Notes: generated by a model not told the origin, from the letters alone. Counted from the stretch's first letter, positions 14,563 to 22,670 are shown. The stretch is DNA of 64,000 bases from a virus (IMGVR_UViG_3300045115_000211:1-64000), one strand, 5' to 3'. Program-made: numbers and translations.

Positions 14563-17133
14563 TCACGAGCAGTTGGACGTGCCGCAGATCAGGCACGACG
14601 GGCACCCGCCCTTGTAGACCATCTTCGCCGCATGGCAGTTGGGGCATTCGAGACCGGAGTTCTCCCCCTCCTCGATGTACGACTTGAGGACACGGGCCAA
14701 CGCCCTGTTGTAGGACTGGAAGTCGTCCTCGGGATCCTTCGTGAGCTGCTCGCAGACGAACTTGATGGGGACGCCGTGCCTCAGGCCGAGGCTCACGATG
14801 CGCGAGAACGTGGCGTGCTCGTAGTCGGAGAAGACCTTGGCGATGTTGTTGATCACCATCCTCTTGGTCTCGCCGTCGTTCTCCAGGGCCCCCAGCACGA
14901 GGTCGTACATCGTGCGGTCGCCGTGCTTTCCGTCCTTGAGTATCCAGCCCGTCTTGAACTTCCTCGGGACCTCAAGGTCCTCGCTCTCCCCGCCGAACAC
15001 CTCGTACGGCTGGCCCTTGAGCTTGCCGACCAGGAAGACCCACTGCGAGGACTTGTCCTTGCCCCTGCCCTTGACCGTCGTCCTGACGATGTCGCATTCG
15101 AGCACTTCGGGGCGCTTCGGCGCCGACGACATGATGACGCGCCCCGGACGCCCTCCCTGCTTGACGAGCGCCTTGAACTTGTCGGCGGCGTCGTCGCAGT
15201 TGTCGCAGTTGCCGTTCTGCGACCCCTTGGACACGAGGATGCCCTCGCGGCTCCCCTCGCGGTAGACGGTGATGCCCTTGCAGCCGAGCTCCCATGCGTC
15301 CATGTAGATCTGGGCGACCGTCTCGATGGCGACGTCCTTCGGCAGGTTGACCGTCGAGGAGATCGCGTGGTCGACGAATGCCGTGGCGGCGGCCTGCATC
15401 CTGACGCGCCTGGAGTGGTCGATCTCGCCGGCCTGCGCCCCGGCGTACGGGCTCTCATCCATCCCCTTGCCCGTGACCTTGCAGAACAGCCCGAGCCCGG
15501 GGTGCCTGACCTCGAAGTGCCTGTACCTCTCTCCGTCGCTGCCCACGGAGTCGGCGTCGCCCTTGTCGCCGGCGACCATCTTCTTCTTCCGGACGTACGA
15601 GGCGAGGAACACCGGCTCGAACCCCGACGTCGTGCCGTAGTTGCCGTCGCTGCACCACGTCAGGTTGCTGACGGTCCCGGCGGGGGCGGTCGTCAGGCAC
15701 GCGATGTTGCGGCGCCCGTGCCTCGCCATGTCTTCGAGGACGTCCTTGGGCAGCCTGGAAAGGAACGGGTGCCCCTTCTCCCTCTTGGCGTCGAACAGCG
15801 GGAACTTCCCGCGCTCCTTGGCGAGGACGACGGATTGCCTGTAGGCGTTGTCCCTGAGCGCGGCGTAGACCTGCTCGACGAACCCGACCGACGCGTCGTC
15901 GCCGTACTTGTGCCCCAGCATCGCCACGGCGTCGCCGAGGGCGGTGATCCCCAGCCCCGTCCTCCTGCCGCTGACGCACTTGTCCCTGACCATCCTCCAG
16001 AGAGACAGCTCGTTGGCCTTCACGTCGGGGGGCTCGGGGTCGGCTTCGACCTTGGCGATGATGCGCTCGACGCTCTCGATCTCGATGTCCACGAGGTCGT
16101 CGGTGATCCGCATCGCCATCCCCACGTGCCTGGCGAACAGCTCGAAGTCGAACCTCGCCTCCCTGGTGAACGGGTCGATGACGTAGGAGCAGAGGTTGAG
16201 GACGACGAGGATGCAACTGGAGCCCTCGGCGAGCGGCAACTCACTGCACGGGTTGGTCGTGACCGTGGCGAAGCCGAGGTCGGAGTAGCAGTCGGCGGGG
16301 CTGTTGCGGGTGATGCTGTCCCAGAACAGGACGCCCGGCTCGGCCTTCAGGAAGGCGTGCTTGACGATCTCGTCCCACACCTCCTTCGCCGAGATCCGTG
16401 ACCGCATCGATGGCTTCTCGGCATCGACGGGCCACCGCAGCTCGTAGTCCTTGCCGGTCTTCACCGCCCGCATGAACTCGTCCGTGAGGCGCAGCGAGAT
16501 GTTGGCCCCCGTGATCGCCGCCAGCTCCAGTTTGGAGCGCACGAAGCTGAGCACCTCCGGGTGGTGGACGGAGCACGAGATCATGAGCGCCCCGCGCCTC
16601 CCGTGCTGCGCCACCTCCTTGGAGGTGTTGGAGAAGCGCCGCATGAAGACGATGACCCCGTCGGTCGTGTGGGCGGCGTTGTGGGTCGGCAGGCCCTTCG
16701 GGCGTATGGGCGACACGTCGATGCCGACGCCGCCGCGGCGCTTGCTGATCTGCGCTATGCGCTCGTCGGCGCGGCAGATCCCGCCGTAGCTGTCCACCGT
16801 GGCGATGGCGAAGCAGTTGGACTGCGACACGATCTGGTGCGGGTTCCCCACGCCGAACATCGGGCTGCCCTGCGGCACGACGTGCTTGAAGTCCTTGAAC
16901 AGGGCGAAGATGTCCTGCTCGGACATGGGGTTGGGGTATTTCCCCTCTATCCTCGCGAACTCCCTGGCGAGCCGCCTGTGCATGTCGGCGGGCGTCAGCT
17001 CGTGGTACTTCCCTCCGTTGTCGCGCAGCGCGTACTTCTTCGTCCAGATGTCCGCCGCCAGCTCGTTGCCACCGAAATACTCAAGGGCAGCGGCGTGCAC
17101 CTCCTCGAACTCATGGGGCTTCTTGTCAGGCAT
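14563..17133 (-). CDS. nrdJ: Class II (adenosylcobalamin-dependent) ribonucleotide reductase
   Basis: About 856 residues. QSNCFAIA near residue 104 and NPCSELPL near 297 supply the redox cysteine and active-site loop, TTAPAGTVSN near 483 is the phosphate-binding loop, and RRGGVGIDVS and RISAKEVWDEIV are typical. A TSCPD-like domain (DGKHGDRTMYDL) and a terminal zinc knuckle (CPNC...CPSCLIC) follow, as in NrdJ of about 700-900 residues. No small-subunit or activase gene is next to it, consistent with B12 dependence. It supplies dNTPs for phage replication. ATG 17133 is preceded by AAGAGGACAAA; upstream residues of the open frame are not family-like. Confidence 0.93.
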   Translation of the reverse strand: MPDKKPHEFEEVHAAALEYFGGNELAADIWTKKYALRDNGGKYHELTPADMHRRLAREFARIEGKYPNPMSEQDIFALFKDFKHVVPQGSPMFGVGNPHQIVSQSNCFAIATVDSYGGICRADERIAQISKRRGGVGIDVSPIRPKGLPTHNAAHTTDGVIVFMRRFSNTSKEVAQHGRRGALMISCSVHHPEVLSFVRSKLELAAITGANISLRLTDEFMRAVKTGKDYELRWPVDAEKPSMRSRISAKEVWDEIVKHAFLKAEPGVLFWDSITRNSPADCYSDLGFATVTTNPCSELPLAEGSSCILVVLNLCSYVIDPFTREARFDFELFARHVGMAMRITDDLVDIEIESVERIIAKVEADPEPPDVKANELSLWRMVRDKCVSGRRTGLGITALGDAVAMLGHKYGDDASVGFVEQVYAALRDNAYRQSVVLAKERGKFPLFDAKREKGHPFLSRLPKDVLEDMARHGRRNIACLTTAPAGTVSNLTWCSDGNYGTTSGFEPVFLASYVRKKKMVAGDKGDADSVGSDGERYRHFEVRHPGLGLFCKVTGKGMDESPYAGAQAGEIDHSRRVRMQAAATAFVDHAISSTVNLPKDVAIETVAQIYMDAWELGCKGITVYREGSREGILVSKGSQNGNCDNCDDAADKFKALVKQGGRPGRVIMSSAPKRPEVLECDIVRTTVKGRGKDKSSQWVFLVGKLKGQPYEVFGGESEDLEVPRKFKTGWILKDGKHGDRTMYDLVLGALENDGETKRMVINNIAKVFSDYEHATFSRIVSLGLRHGVPIKFVCEQLTKDPEDDFQSYNRALARVLKSYIEEGENSGLECPNCHAAKMVYKGGCPSCLICGTSNCS

Positions 17134-17166
17134 TTTGTCCTCTTTCGACGTGCGTGACGGCGCCAC

Positions 17167-17207
17167 ATTCTACAACCGGCAGGCGCCGCCCGAGGCGCCA
17201 TCGCCGG
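17167..17207 (-). promoter_or_regulatory. nrdJ promoter with dyad over the -35 region
   Basis: On the minus strand TAGAAT (17172-17167) lies 33 bases upstream of the nrdJ ATG. The bases at 17176-17207 form a strong imperfect inverted repeat (CCGGC/GCCGG outer arms, GGCGCC inner arms) just where the -35 would be. An operator or an upstream terminator are both possible. The region 17208-17355 otherwise shows nothing recognisable. Confidence 0.4.
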
Positions 17208-17359
17208 TCATCCGGGGGTCACGTCGACAGACCTTCCCTTATGGGGTACTGAAGAGTTCTTCTCCGGAGCGGCGGTCCCACCCAATCCCCATGGGGCACC
17301 TTTTTTGACAGAACAACCACCCACTGAAGTCAAGCGGCCGGAGGGCCGCAAGGCCCCTG

Positions 17360-17365
17360 TATAAT
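17360..17365 (+). promoter_or_regulatory. -10 element TATAAT, leaderless-type promoter
   Basis: TATAAT followed by GGGCCC and ATG 17372. The preceding 30 bases contain a GC-rich inverted repeat (GGGCCGCAAGGCCC) in place of a consensus -35. Confidence 0.6.
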
Positions 17366-17371
17366 GGGCCC

Positions 17372-18349
17372 ATGGCAAGCGACTTCACGGTTGCGTCCCT
17401 GTTCTCCGGGGCCGGTGGGATGGACATTGGCTTCGAGAAGGCGGGCTTCCACGTCGTCTGGGCGAACGACATCGACAAGGACGCGTGCGAGACGCACAGG
17501 CGGTGGTCGTCCGCCGAGGTCGTGTGCGCCGACGTGTGCGCCGTCGGAGCCACTGCGATGCCCAGGACGGACGTGATCGTCGGAGGGTTCCCGTGCCAGG
17601 GATTCAGCCTCGGCGGCCCGCGCCAGGTCGACGACGGGCGCAATGTGATGTACAGGCACTTCGTGCGCTGCGTCGGGCACCACCGCCCCCTCGCCTTCGT
17701 GGCGGAGAACGTGCAGGGGATCCTCTCGATAGGGGGAGGCACGGCGGTCGTGCGGAAGATCATGGGCGACTTCGAGGACCTGGGGTACGTCGTCGTGAAC
17801 CAGACGCTCGACGCCAGCCGCCACGGAGTCCCGCAGGAGCGCCTCCGCGTCATCTTCGTCGGGCTGCTCAAGGACGCCTTCGGCATCGCCGGAGGGGAGG
17901 AACTCGGGGACTACGAGAGCCCGTTCAGGTTCCCCGAGGATGACGACGGCCGCTCGCCGATGTCCGGCGTCCTCGCCGGGATTCCCGATCCCGACCCCGC
18001 GGACGTGTGCATGGACAGGTTCTCCCCGCGGTACATGAGCCGCAACAGGAGGAGGGACTGGATGGAGCCGTCGTTCACGATACCCGCGATGGCCAAGCAG
18101 GTCCCCCTGCACCCCTCGTCCCCGCCGATGAGGAAGGTCGGCAAGGACGCGTGGGAGTTCGGCGACGGCGAGACGAGGCGACTGTCATGGAGGGAGGCGG
18201 CGCTCGTGCAGACCTTCCCGGCAGGGCTGGAGTTCGCCGGCGACCTGAGGTCGAGGTACAGGCAGGTCGGCAACGCCGTCCCCTGCGCCCTGGCGGAGAG
18301 GGTGGCGCGCAGACTGATGTCCGCCATGGTCAGGGCTCGACCGCGGTGA
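17372..18349 (+). CDS. DNA cytosine-C5 methyltransferase
   Basis: 325 residues with the C5-methyltransferase motif series: LFSGAGGMDIG (I), VWANDID (II), GGFPCQGFS (IV, catalytic Cys near residue 75), VAENVQGI (VI, ENV), PQERLRVIFVG (VIII) and QVGNAVP (X). The variable region between VIII and X sets target specificity, which cannot be read here. First of three C5-methyltransferases in the window; all start right after a -10 element. The last 20 bases overlap the convergent glycosyltransferase gene. Confidence 0.95.
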   Translation: MASDFTVASLFSGAGGMDIGFEKAGFHVVWANDIDKDACETHRRWSSAEVVCADVCAVGATAMPRTDVIVGGFPCQGFSLGGPRQVDDGRNVMYRHFVRCVGHHRPLAFVAENVQGILSIGGGTAVVRKIMGDFEDLGYVVVNQTLDASRHGVPQERLRVIFVGLLKDAFGIAGGEELGDYESPFRFPEDDDGRSPMSGVLAGIPDPDPADVCMDRFSPRYMSRNRRRDWMEPSFTIPAMAKQVPLHPSSPPMRKVGKDAWEFGDGETRRLSWREAALVQTFPAGLEFAGDLRSRYRQVGNAVPCALAERVARRLMSAMVRARPR

Positions 18350-19373
18350 CGGCAAGCCCGTCCAGCCAGACCTCGACGGCGCTCCTGTTCGCGCGGCGCA
18401 GGCCGCGCCTGTTGAGCCACACCCCGAGCGCGCCCAGCCGCCGGGCGATCCCCATCGTGGCGACCATGTCGTCAAGGTCGTTGGGATCCGCATGCAGGGG
18501 CCACGACATCCAGTAGATGTCCTCGGACCCGACCGTGGGCAGCCCCGCCGCCACCATGTCGGCCGCGACGATGTTGAAGGTCTCCGTCAGGGAGACCTGC
18601 ATCCCCAGATCCATCGGCGGCAGCACGCAGTAGACCAGCCTGTCGTGCGGGTACCACGGGTGCTCGACGAGCCTGTGGCCGCCGCTGGCGTCGAACATCG
18701 CCCGCAGGTTCCGCACGACGCGGTCCCCGCCCTGCTCCTCGCGCCCGTGGTTCACGTGGAAGGCGACCTTCCTGCCGATCCGGCTCGCGAACATGATCGC
18801 GGCGGCGGCCTGGGCGTAGTGGTTCTTGAGCGGCCTGATGGCCCCGAAGCAGGCCACGTTCAGGCGGCAGGGATCGAGGTCGACGATGATCGGCTCCTCG
18901 GGCGGAGGGGGCGCGACGTAGGCGTTGGGCAGCATCATGGACCGGCACCCGAAGACGTCCCGCATGAGCTCGTCGGTCTCGCGTGAGTTGGCCGACATCC
19001 ACAGGTTGCGGAGGAACGCCTGGAGCCCGGAGTAGGCGGCGATCCATTCCGACGCTATGCCCTCCATCGCGAGGAACGGCGGCTTGCTGTGGACGCGCAC
19101 GTTCCACGACACGCCGCGGTGCCTGCGGCACAGCTCCTCCAGCTTGTCCGGCGTGACCCAGAGGGCGTGGATGACGACGTGGGTCGGGCGGTGCTGGCAG
19201 ACCACCCTGTCTATGCCGTTGGCGTCGACCACGGCCTCGACCGTCGCCTCCACTCCGTGGCGGTTGAGGATGGAGGCGAGCATCCTGGCGGAGTTGAGAA
19301 GGCCGAACGATATGCCGTAGGAATCGACCCTCTTCTTGCACACGAACAGGACCTTGAAATCGCGCTGTGGCAT
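18330..19373 (-). CDS. Glycosyltransferase-like protein (GT-B, family 4-like)
   Basis: 347 residues. The open frame runs further upstream, but ATG 19373 starts a compact FKVLFVCKKRVDSYG strand typical of an N-terminal Rossmann domain. FGAIRPLKNH near residue 185 and a later MQVSLTETFNIVAADMVAAGLPTVGS segment are the acceptor-to-donor and nucleotide-sugar-binding motifs (E-x7-E type; here T-E-T-F-N). It could decorate modified DNA bases or host surface glycans; no specific substrate is indicated. Convergent with the C5-methyltransferase. Confidence 0.75.
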   Translation of the reverse strand: MPQRDFKVLFVCKKRVDSYGISFGLLNSARMLASILNRHGVEATVEAVVDANGIDRVVCQHRPTHVVIHALWVTPDKLEELCRRHRGVSWNVRVHSKPPFLAMEGIASEWIAAYSGLQAFLRNLWMSANSRETDELMRDVFGCRSMMLPNAYVAPPPPEEPIIVDLDPCRLNVACFGAIRPLKNHYAQAAAAIMFASRIGRKVAFHVNHGREEQGGDRVVRNLRAMFDASGGHRLVEHPWYPHDRLVYCVLPPMDLGMQVSLTETFNIVAADMVAAGLPTVGSEDIYWMSWPLHADPNDLDDMVATMGIARRLGALGVWLNRRGLRRANRSAVEVWLDGLAVTAVEP

Positions 19374-19489
19374 CGTGGTTACTCCCAAATGGCGCTGTTG
19401 GCGTGCGGCATCTGGCTCCTCTCGGACCCCTCGTGCCGCCTCACGCATAGTGCTTGCATGGCCCGTGGTCGATTCCCTTCTTTTCGCTG

Positions 19490-19495
19490 TACAAT
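19490..19495 (+). promoter_or_regulatory. -10 element TACAAT
   Basis: TACAAT lies 17 bases upstream of ATG 19513, leaving a short leader with GGGAGG as ribosome site. No clear -35. Confidence 0.4.
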
Positions 19496-19512
19496 GCCAG
19501 CGGGAGGCTCGC

Positions 19513-20046
19513 ATGCTGCTGTACCACGGCACGAACATGGACAACGCCCTTGCCATACTTGGCAAGAACAGGGACGGCTTCTTCGGCGCCGGGACGTGGT
19601 TCGGCAGCGCCCTTGAGGTCGCCCTCATCTTCGGCGGGGAGTGGGTCTTCTGCGTGTTCCTGGACCCCACGCCCGGATGGGCCAGGATGGACGGGGTGAC
19701 GGATTGCGGCGAGAGGCAATGGCAGTGCAGGAACCCGGAGCCGCTGCCGTCGTACGGCAACGTCATATGGCTCAGGAGGTTCTCCTCGGAGTTGCTGGTC
19801 TGGGGGGACGTCGCGAACGAGAGGCTGCGAGCCCACCACCAGAGGATCGTCAACCCAGGCAGGACGATGTGCGTGGACTGCTCCGGGCACGGGGAGGTCG
19901 GCCCAGGCTTCGACGGATTCATGCGGGACTGCTATGTGCGCCGCTCCATTCCGAGGCCCCACACGGAGATCTGCGGGCGGTGCGGCGGGTACGGAGCCTT
20001 GGGAGTCAAGGAGGAGATGGACGCCGGCCTCGTCAGGCGAAGATGA
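19513..20046 (+). CDS. Putative ADP-ribosyltransferase-fold protein with zinc-knuckle tail
   Basis: 177 residues. LYHGTN at residues 3-8, an A-x-x-I-L helix, then GFFGAGTWFGSAL resemble the YHGT...G-x-(Y/W)F...A pattern of PARP/RES-type ADP-ribosyltransferase folds. A catalytic Glu cannot be placed with confidence. The C-terminal third has two CxxC knuckles (CVDCSGHG, CGRCGGYG) like a DnaJ zinc domain. If active, it would consume NAD to modify a target; a NADAR gene occurs 14 kb upstream. The fold call is tentative. Confidence 0.45.
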   Translation: MLLYHGTNMDNALAILGKNRDGFFGAGTWFGSALEVALIFGGEWVFCVFLDPTPGWARMDGVTDCGERQWQCRNPEPLPSYGNVIWLRRFSSELLVWGDVANERLRAHHQRIVNPGRTMCVDCSGHGEVGPGFDGFMRDCYVRRSIPRPHTEICGRCGGYGALGVKEEMDAGLVRRR

Positions 20047-20518
20047 ACTCGAAGCCCTTCGTCATCAGGTAGACGCATGGTCGGCCGCCCCAGTGCGACC
20101 TCGCGAAGTAGGACGACGGGTCGTCCGCGACGAGCTCGTCCATCTGCTCGCCCAGCGGCCTGTCGGGGTCGTCGAGGATGGCCGACGTCTCGCACGAGCG
20201 CATGAGCTCGTCCCGGCCGATCTCGACGCGGTCGCGGATCATCTCCTGCCACTTGCGCTCGCCTCCCGGCTGCCGGCGCAGCACGTCGCACTGGCCGAGG
20301 TAGCGCATCTGGTCTTGAGGCCTGCGATCCTTCCAGCGCCATCCGACCGCCTGCGGGTCGTGCTCGGGCCACTTCTTGACCGACAGGGCGACCCCTCCAC
20401 GCGAGCCGTCCCTCTGCGAGTATGACGGCTCGTAGACCTCGACCTCGGAAGGGTCTGCCCCGCGCGGGAACTCGGACATGGGGCGCAGCGTGGCGCCGGA
20501 TATGCGGACGATCCTCAT
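20033..20518 (-). CDS. Hypothetical protein, 161 aa (MRIVRI family)
   Basis: Unrecognised. Begins MRIVRIS, and its neighbour (20515-20940) begins MRIVRIA and overlaps it by four bases. A third protein nearby (22671-23432) begins MRMLRIA. The rest is hydrophilic with many aromatic and Arg/Asp residues; no cysteine cluster or membrane helix. Possibly a small paralog family sharing an N-terminal strand. Confidence 0.55.
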   Translation of the reverse strand: MRIVRISGATLRPMSEFPRGADPSEVEVYEPSYSQRDGSRGGVALSVKKWPEHDPQAVGWRWKDRRPQDQMRYLGQCDVLRRQPGGERKWQEMIRDRVEIGRDELMRSCETSAILDDPDRPLGEQMDELVADDPSSYFARSHWGGRPCVYLMTKGFEFIFA

Positions 20519-20940
20519 GCCATGACCTCGACGAATTTCGACGGCACGTCGCGAAGGGGAGGCCGCACGGGCGGCATCCTGGTTTTCGGCCACGTTATGG
20601 GATAGTGCTCGCGGATCGGATCGCCCCGCAGCCGGTATTCGGTTCGGTAGGGGTTGTCCAAGATTCTTCTTCGGCGCAACTCCATCCGCTCCGGACCGAG
20701 AGCCGAGCTCGAACGATAGTCCTTCGCCATGCAATGCGGGCACTCGTCGTCGTCAGACTGGTAGAACCTGACGCGCCCGTCGGAGTCCTCGATCTCCTTG
20801 AGTGGCAACCCGTTTGGCCCAAGCCACATCCGGTTGCGGCACCTATGGCAGTCCCATGACCACCTCGCGCGGAGACGTCCTGGACTGACCTCAAGAGGGT
20901 TGGCTGGCTCCGGGGTCTGCGCTATGCGGACGATCCTCAT
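20515..20940 (-). CDS. Hypothetical zinc-binding protein, 141 aa (MRIVRI family)
   Basis: Begins MRIVRIA. CHRC near residue 31 and CPHC near residue 67 are two knuckles of a probable zinc ribbon, separated by a short beta-rich segment. The C-terminus is rich in Arg and Pro. Coupled to the gene after it (20033-20518) by an ATGA overlap. Function unknown. Confidence 0.6.
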   Translation of the reverse strand: MRIVRIAQTPEPANPLEVSPGRLRARWSWDCHRCRNRMWLGPNGLPLKEIEDSDGRVRFYQSDDDECPHCMAKDYRSSSALGPERMELRRRRILDNPYRTEYRLRGDPIREHYPITWPKTRMPPVRPPLRDVPSKFVEVMA

Positions 20941-20947
20941 GCCAGGA

Positions 20948-21229
20948 TCATTCCTGTGGAGTGGGAACGGTTCCTGCCTGGGACTGCCCCTCGCTCGACC
21001 GCAGGACCTCGATGCGCCTGAGCTTGGACGTGATGTCGCGCTTGTCGTCCACCCGCAGCACCGACTCGTCGGCGAGGACGAGGTGCTTTCCGTCGGGCAG
21101 CAGGTCGACGTGGAACCTGACCTTCCGGCAGGTCCCCGCCTTGACCGTCGTGAACCTGCCGACCTCCAGGTCGGTCGCGCTGCCGTCGTCGTAGACGAAG
21201 CGGAGCCACATGCGAGGTTGGTCTTTCAT
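20948..21229 (-). CDS. Hypothetical protein, 93 aa
   Basis: Unrecognised beta-rich protein (WLRFVYDDGS, VGRFTTVKAG, VRFHVDLL) followed by a charged tail. It begins two bases after the 3' end of the tRNA-Gln gene, suggesting co-transcription with the tRNA cluster on the minus strand. Confidence 0.55.
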   Translation of the reverse strand: MKDQPRMWLRFVYDDGSATDLEVGRFTTVKAGTCRKVRFHVDLLPDGKHLVLADESVLRVDDKRDITSKLRRIEVLRSSEGQSQAGTVPTPQE

Positions 21230-21230
21230 C

Positions 21231-21304
21231 TGGTTGCCCCGACCGGGTTCGAGCCGATGCGAAGGCCTTCAAAGGGCCTCATGCTGCCATTACATCACGG
21301 GGCA
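21231..21304 (-). tRNA. tRNA-Gln (anticodon UUG)
   Basis: Folds as a complete cloverleaf: acceptor TGCCCCG/CGGGGCA, anticodon stem AGGCC/GGCCT with loop CTTTGAA (anticodon TTG), T stem ATCGG/CCGGT with a CTCGAAC loop, discriminator A and encoded CCA. Reads CAA. Last tRNA of a minus-strand cluster. Confidence 0.9.
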
Positions 21305-21310
21305 TTCGAA

Positions 21311-21384
21311 TGGCTGCCCGAAGAGGATTTGAACCTCTACCGACTGAGTCAGAGTCAGTCATGCTACCGTTACACCATCGGGCA
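21311..21384 (-). tRNA. tRNA-Gln (anticodon CUG)
   Basis: Acceptor TGCCCGA/TCGGGCA, anticodon stem ACTGA/TCAGT with loop CTCTGAC (anticodon CTG), T stem AGAGG/CCTCT with TTCAAAT loop, discriminator G and encoded CCA. Reads CAG. Together with the UUG tRNA it covers both glutamine codons. Confidence 0.9.
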
Positions 21385-21391
21385 ATCGCTA

Positions 21392-22213
21392 CTACTTATG
21401 CTTGGTTTCCCCCAGTATTCTACTGATCGTACTAGGGTCATATCCGAGTTGTTTGGCTATTTCCGTTTGAGTCAAGCCGTCATTCCGCAGACTCTGTACC
21501 AAACCCCGATCAGCCGGCCTACGCACCTTGTGTGGACACAGTTTTCCGACGATGCCGCTTATGGCTCCCTTGGAATACCCCAGCCTTTTCGCAATAACGA
21601 TCTGTTTGACTCCCATCCTGTAAAGCCTAACCACCTCTTCCTTGTTAGCTGGCTTCGGCTTCTCGCGATACGACGTCATCCGAGTTTCGATCACGTCCCA
21701 TAGCCTAGTCAAGCGTTCTGCGTTCACGTGTTTCTTGGCATGACAGTTCGAGCATATGACGGTGCACTTGTCGAGTTCTGCTAGGACATCCTCCCAGTCT
21801 GCCTTGATTTGTCGTGTCGCAAGGGCGCTTATTGAGAACGCTTTGTCGCCATGATGGTGGAACTCCAAACTTGAACACCCAATATCTGTATGTCCACATT
21901 CCGAACACGCCTTTGCCCCAACCAAACGCAACAGGTTCTGCCTTGCAAGGGCGTTCCTTCCTGGATTGGCATGCAACCTTTCATGACAGTTGGAACAGAG
22001 AAGTTCGCACTTTTTAACCTCGGCCTCAATGACGCTCCATCTCGACCACTTGATGCTGTTGATGCCTGCCGACTTCTCGTTCGGATGGTGGAACTCCAAG
22101 CATCTGATGTCCGATTCGCCACACCGCTTGCATCGGTTTCCCAGCAGGCTGGCTGCGATCCTCTTCTTGGCCCACACCAGCACGAACGACTGATCCGTCT
22201 TACTAAGTTGCAT
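21392..22213 (-). CDS. HNH homing endonuclease inside the tRNA cluster
   Basis: 273 residues. Two tandem HNH-type zinc modules: CKRCG...CLEFHHPNEK...CSNCHERLH and CSECG...SLEFHHHGDK...CSNCHAKKH. The C-terminal part has helix-turn-helix repeats (VVRLYRMGVKQIVIAKRLG; LTQTEIAKQLG) for DNA recognition. ATG 22213 with GGAG upstream was chosen because the longer frame would run into the neighbouring tRNA gene. AT-rich codon use. It lies between tRNA genes without interrupting any, and is a close relative in layout of the HE at 25924. Confidence 0.88.
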   Translation of the reverse strand: MQLSKTDQSFVLVWAKKRIAASLLGNRCKRCGESDIRCLEFHHPNEKSAGINSIKWSRWSVIEAEVKKCELLCSNCHERLHANPGRNALARQNLLRLVGAKACSECGHTDIGCSSLEFHHHGDKAFSISALATRQIKADWEDVLAELDKCTVICSNCHAKKHVNAERLTRLWDVIETRMTSYREKPKPANKEEVVRLYRMGVKQIVIAKRLGYSKGAISGIVGKLCPHKVRRPADRGLVQSLRNDGLTQTEIAKQLGYDPSTISRILGETKHK

Positions 22214-22278
22214 GTTTGGGTCTCCTTCGCCGTTTATTCGAGAGACCCGAACCTGAAACCCTCCTATGTCAAAGAACA

Positions 22279-22377
22279 TGGCTGGCTTGGCAGGACTCGA
22301 ACCTGCACGCACGCCCATTTACGAGCGTCACGGATCGCTTAACAGGCGATTCCCTTACCAGTTAGGGCAACAAGCCA
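22279..22377 (-). tRNA. Class II-shaped tRNA with GUU (Asn) anticodon
   Basis: 99 bases. Acceptor TGGCTTG/CAAGCCA, anticodon stem ATCGC/GCGAT with loop CTGTTAA (anticodon GTT), T stem GCAGG/CCTGC with TTCGAGT loop, discriminator G, encoded CCA. Between the anticodon and T stems lie 27 bases that form a 6-bp extra arm (ACGCTC/GGGCGT). Long extra arms normally mark Leu, Ser or Tyr tRNAs; Asn tRNAs have 4-5 bases there. The D arm (CCC...GGGA) also looks Tyr/Ser-like. A regular tRNA-Asn(GUU) lies next to it. Confidence 0.8.
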
Positions 22378-22390
22378 ATCCTTCTCATTC

Positions 22391-22467
22391 TGGCAGCCAG
22401 GACAGGACTTGAACCTGCAGTCTCCTCCTCAACAGGGAGGCGGGATACCATTCCCCTCCACCTGGCT
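22391..22467 (-). tRNA. tRNA-Asn (anticodon GUU)
   Basis: Acceptor AGCCAGG/CCTGGCT, anticodon stem CCTCC/GGAGG with loop CTGTTGA (anticodon GTT), a five-base variable loop, T stem GCAGG/CCTGT with TTCAAGT loop, discriminator G and encoded CCA. First gene of the minus-strand tRNA cluster. Confidence 0.88.
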
Positions 22468-22541
22468 ATCGAGCCTTAAAACATTTCGGCCGCCGAGCAT
22501 CCCTGCCCGACGGCCCACCCTAGTCGCTGGTCAGCAGAACT

Positions 22542-22583
22542 CAACCAGCCGGGTGCCCGTCGGGCGTCCGGTTTTGCTGGTTG
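22542..22583 (-). ncRNA. Structured segment in the tRNA leader
   Basis: CAACCAGC/GCTGGTTG arms (8 bp, perfect) enclose a second short stem and a GCCC-gac-GGGC hairpin. It lies between the probable tRNA promoter (22633-22661) and the first tRNA. It could be a processing signal, a terminator for leftward transcripts or a small RNA. The rest of the 200-base gap holds no gene. Confidence 0.3.
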
Positions 22584-22632
22584 TTATTCTGGATGACAGC
22601 GATCATGTTCTTTTCCGTCCTCGCAATGGGAT

Positions 22633-22661
22633 AGTATGCCGGAAACCCCGTCCCGCGTCAA
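22633..22661 (-). promoter_or_regulatory. Probable tRNA-cluster promoter TTGACG-N17-CATACT
   Basis: On the minus strand TTGACG (22661-22656), 17 bases, CATACT (22638-22633). It sits directly after the stop of the 22671-23432 gene and points into the tRNA cluster. Confidence 0.5.
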
Positions 22662-22670
22662 CGGCTTTGT

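Noticed and set aside
17134-17371. Cobalamin riboswitch upstream of the B12-dependent reductase
   Set aside because: The leader between the -10 and the ATG is only about 33 bases, too short, and no B12-box-like sequence was noticed.
21392-22318. Longer start of the tRNA-cluster HNH gene at 22318
   Set aside because: It would run through part of a well-folded tRNA gene; ATG 22213 has a ribosome site and starts the conserved part.
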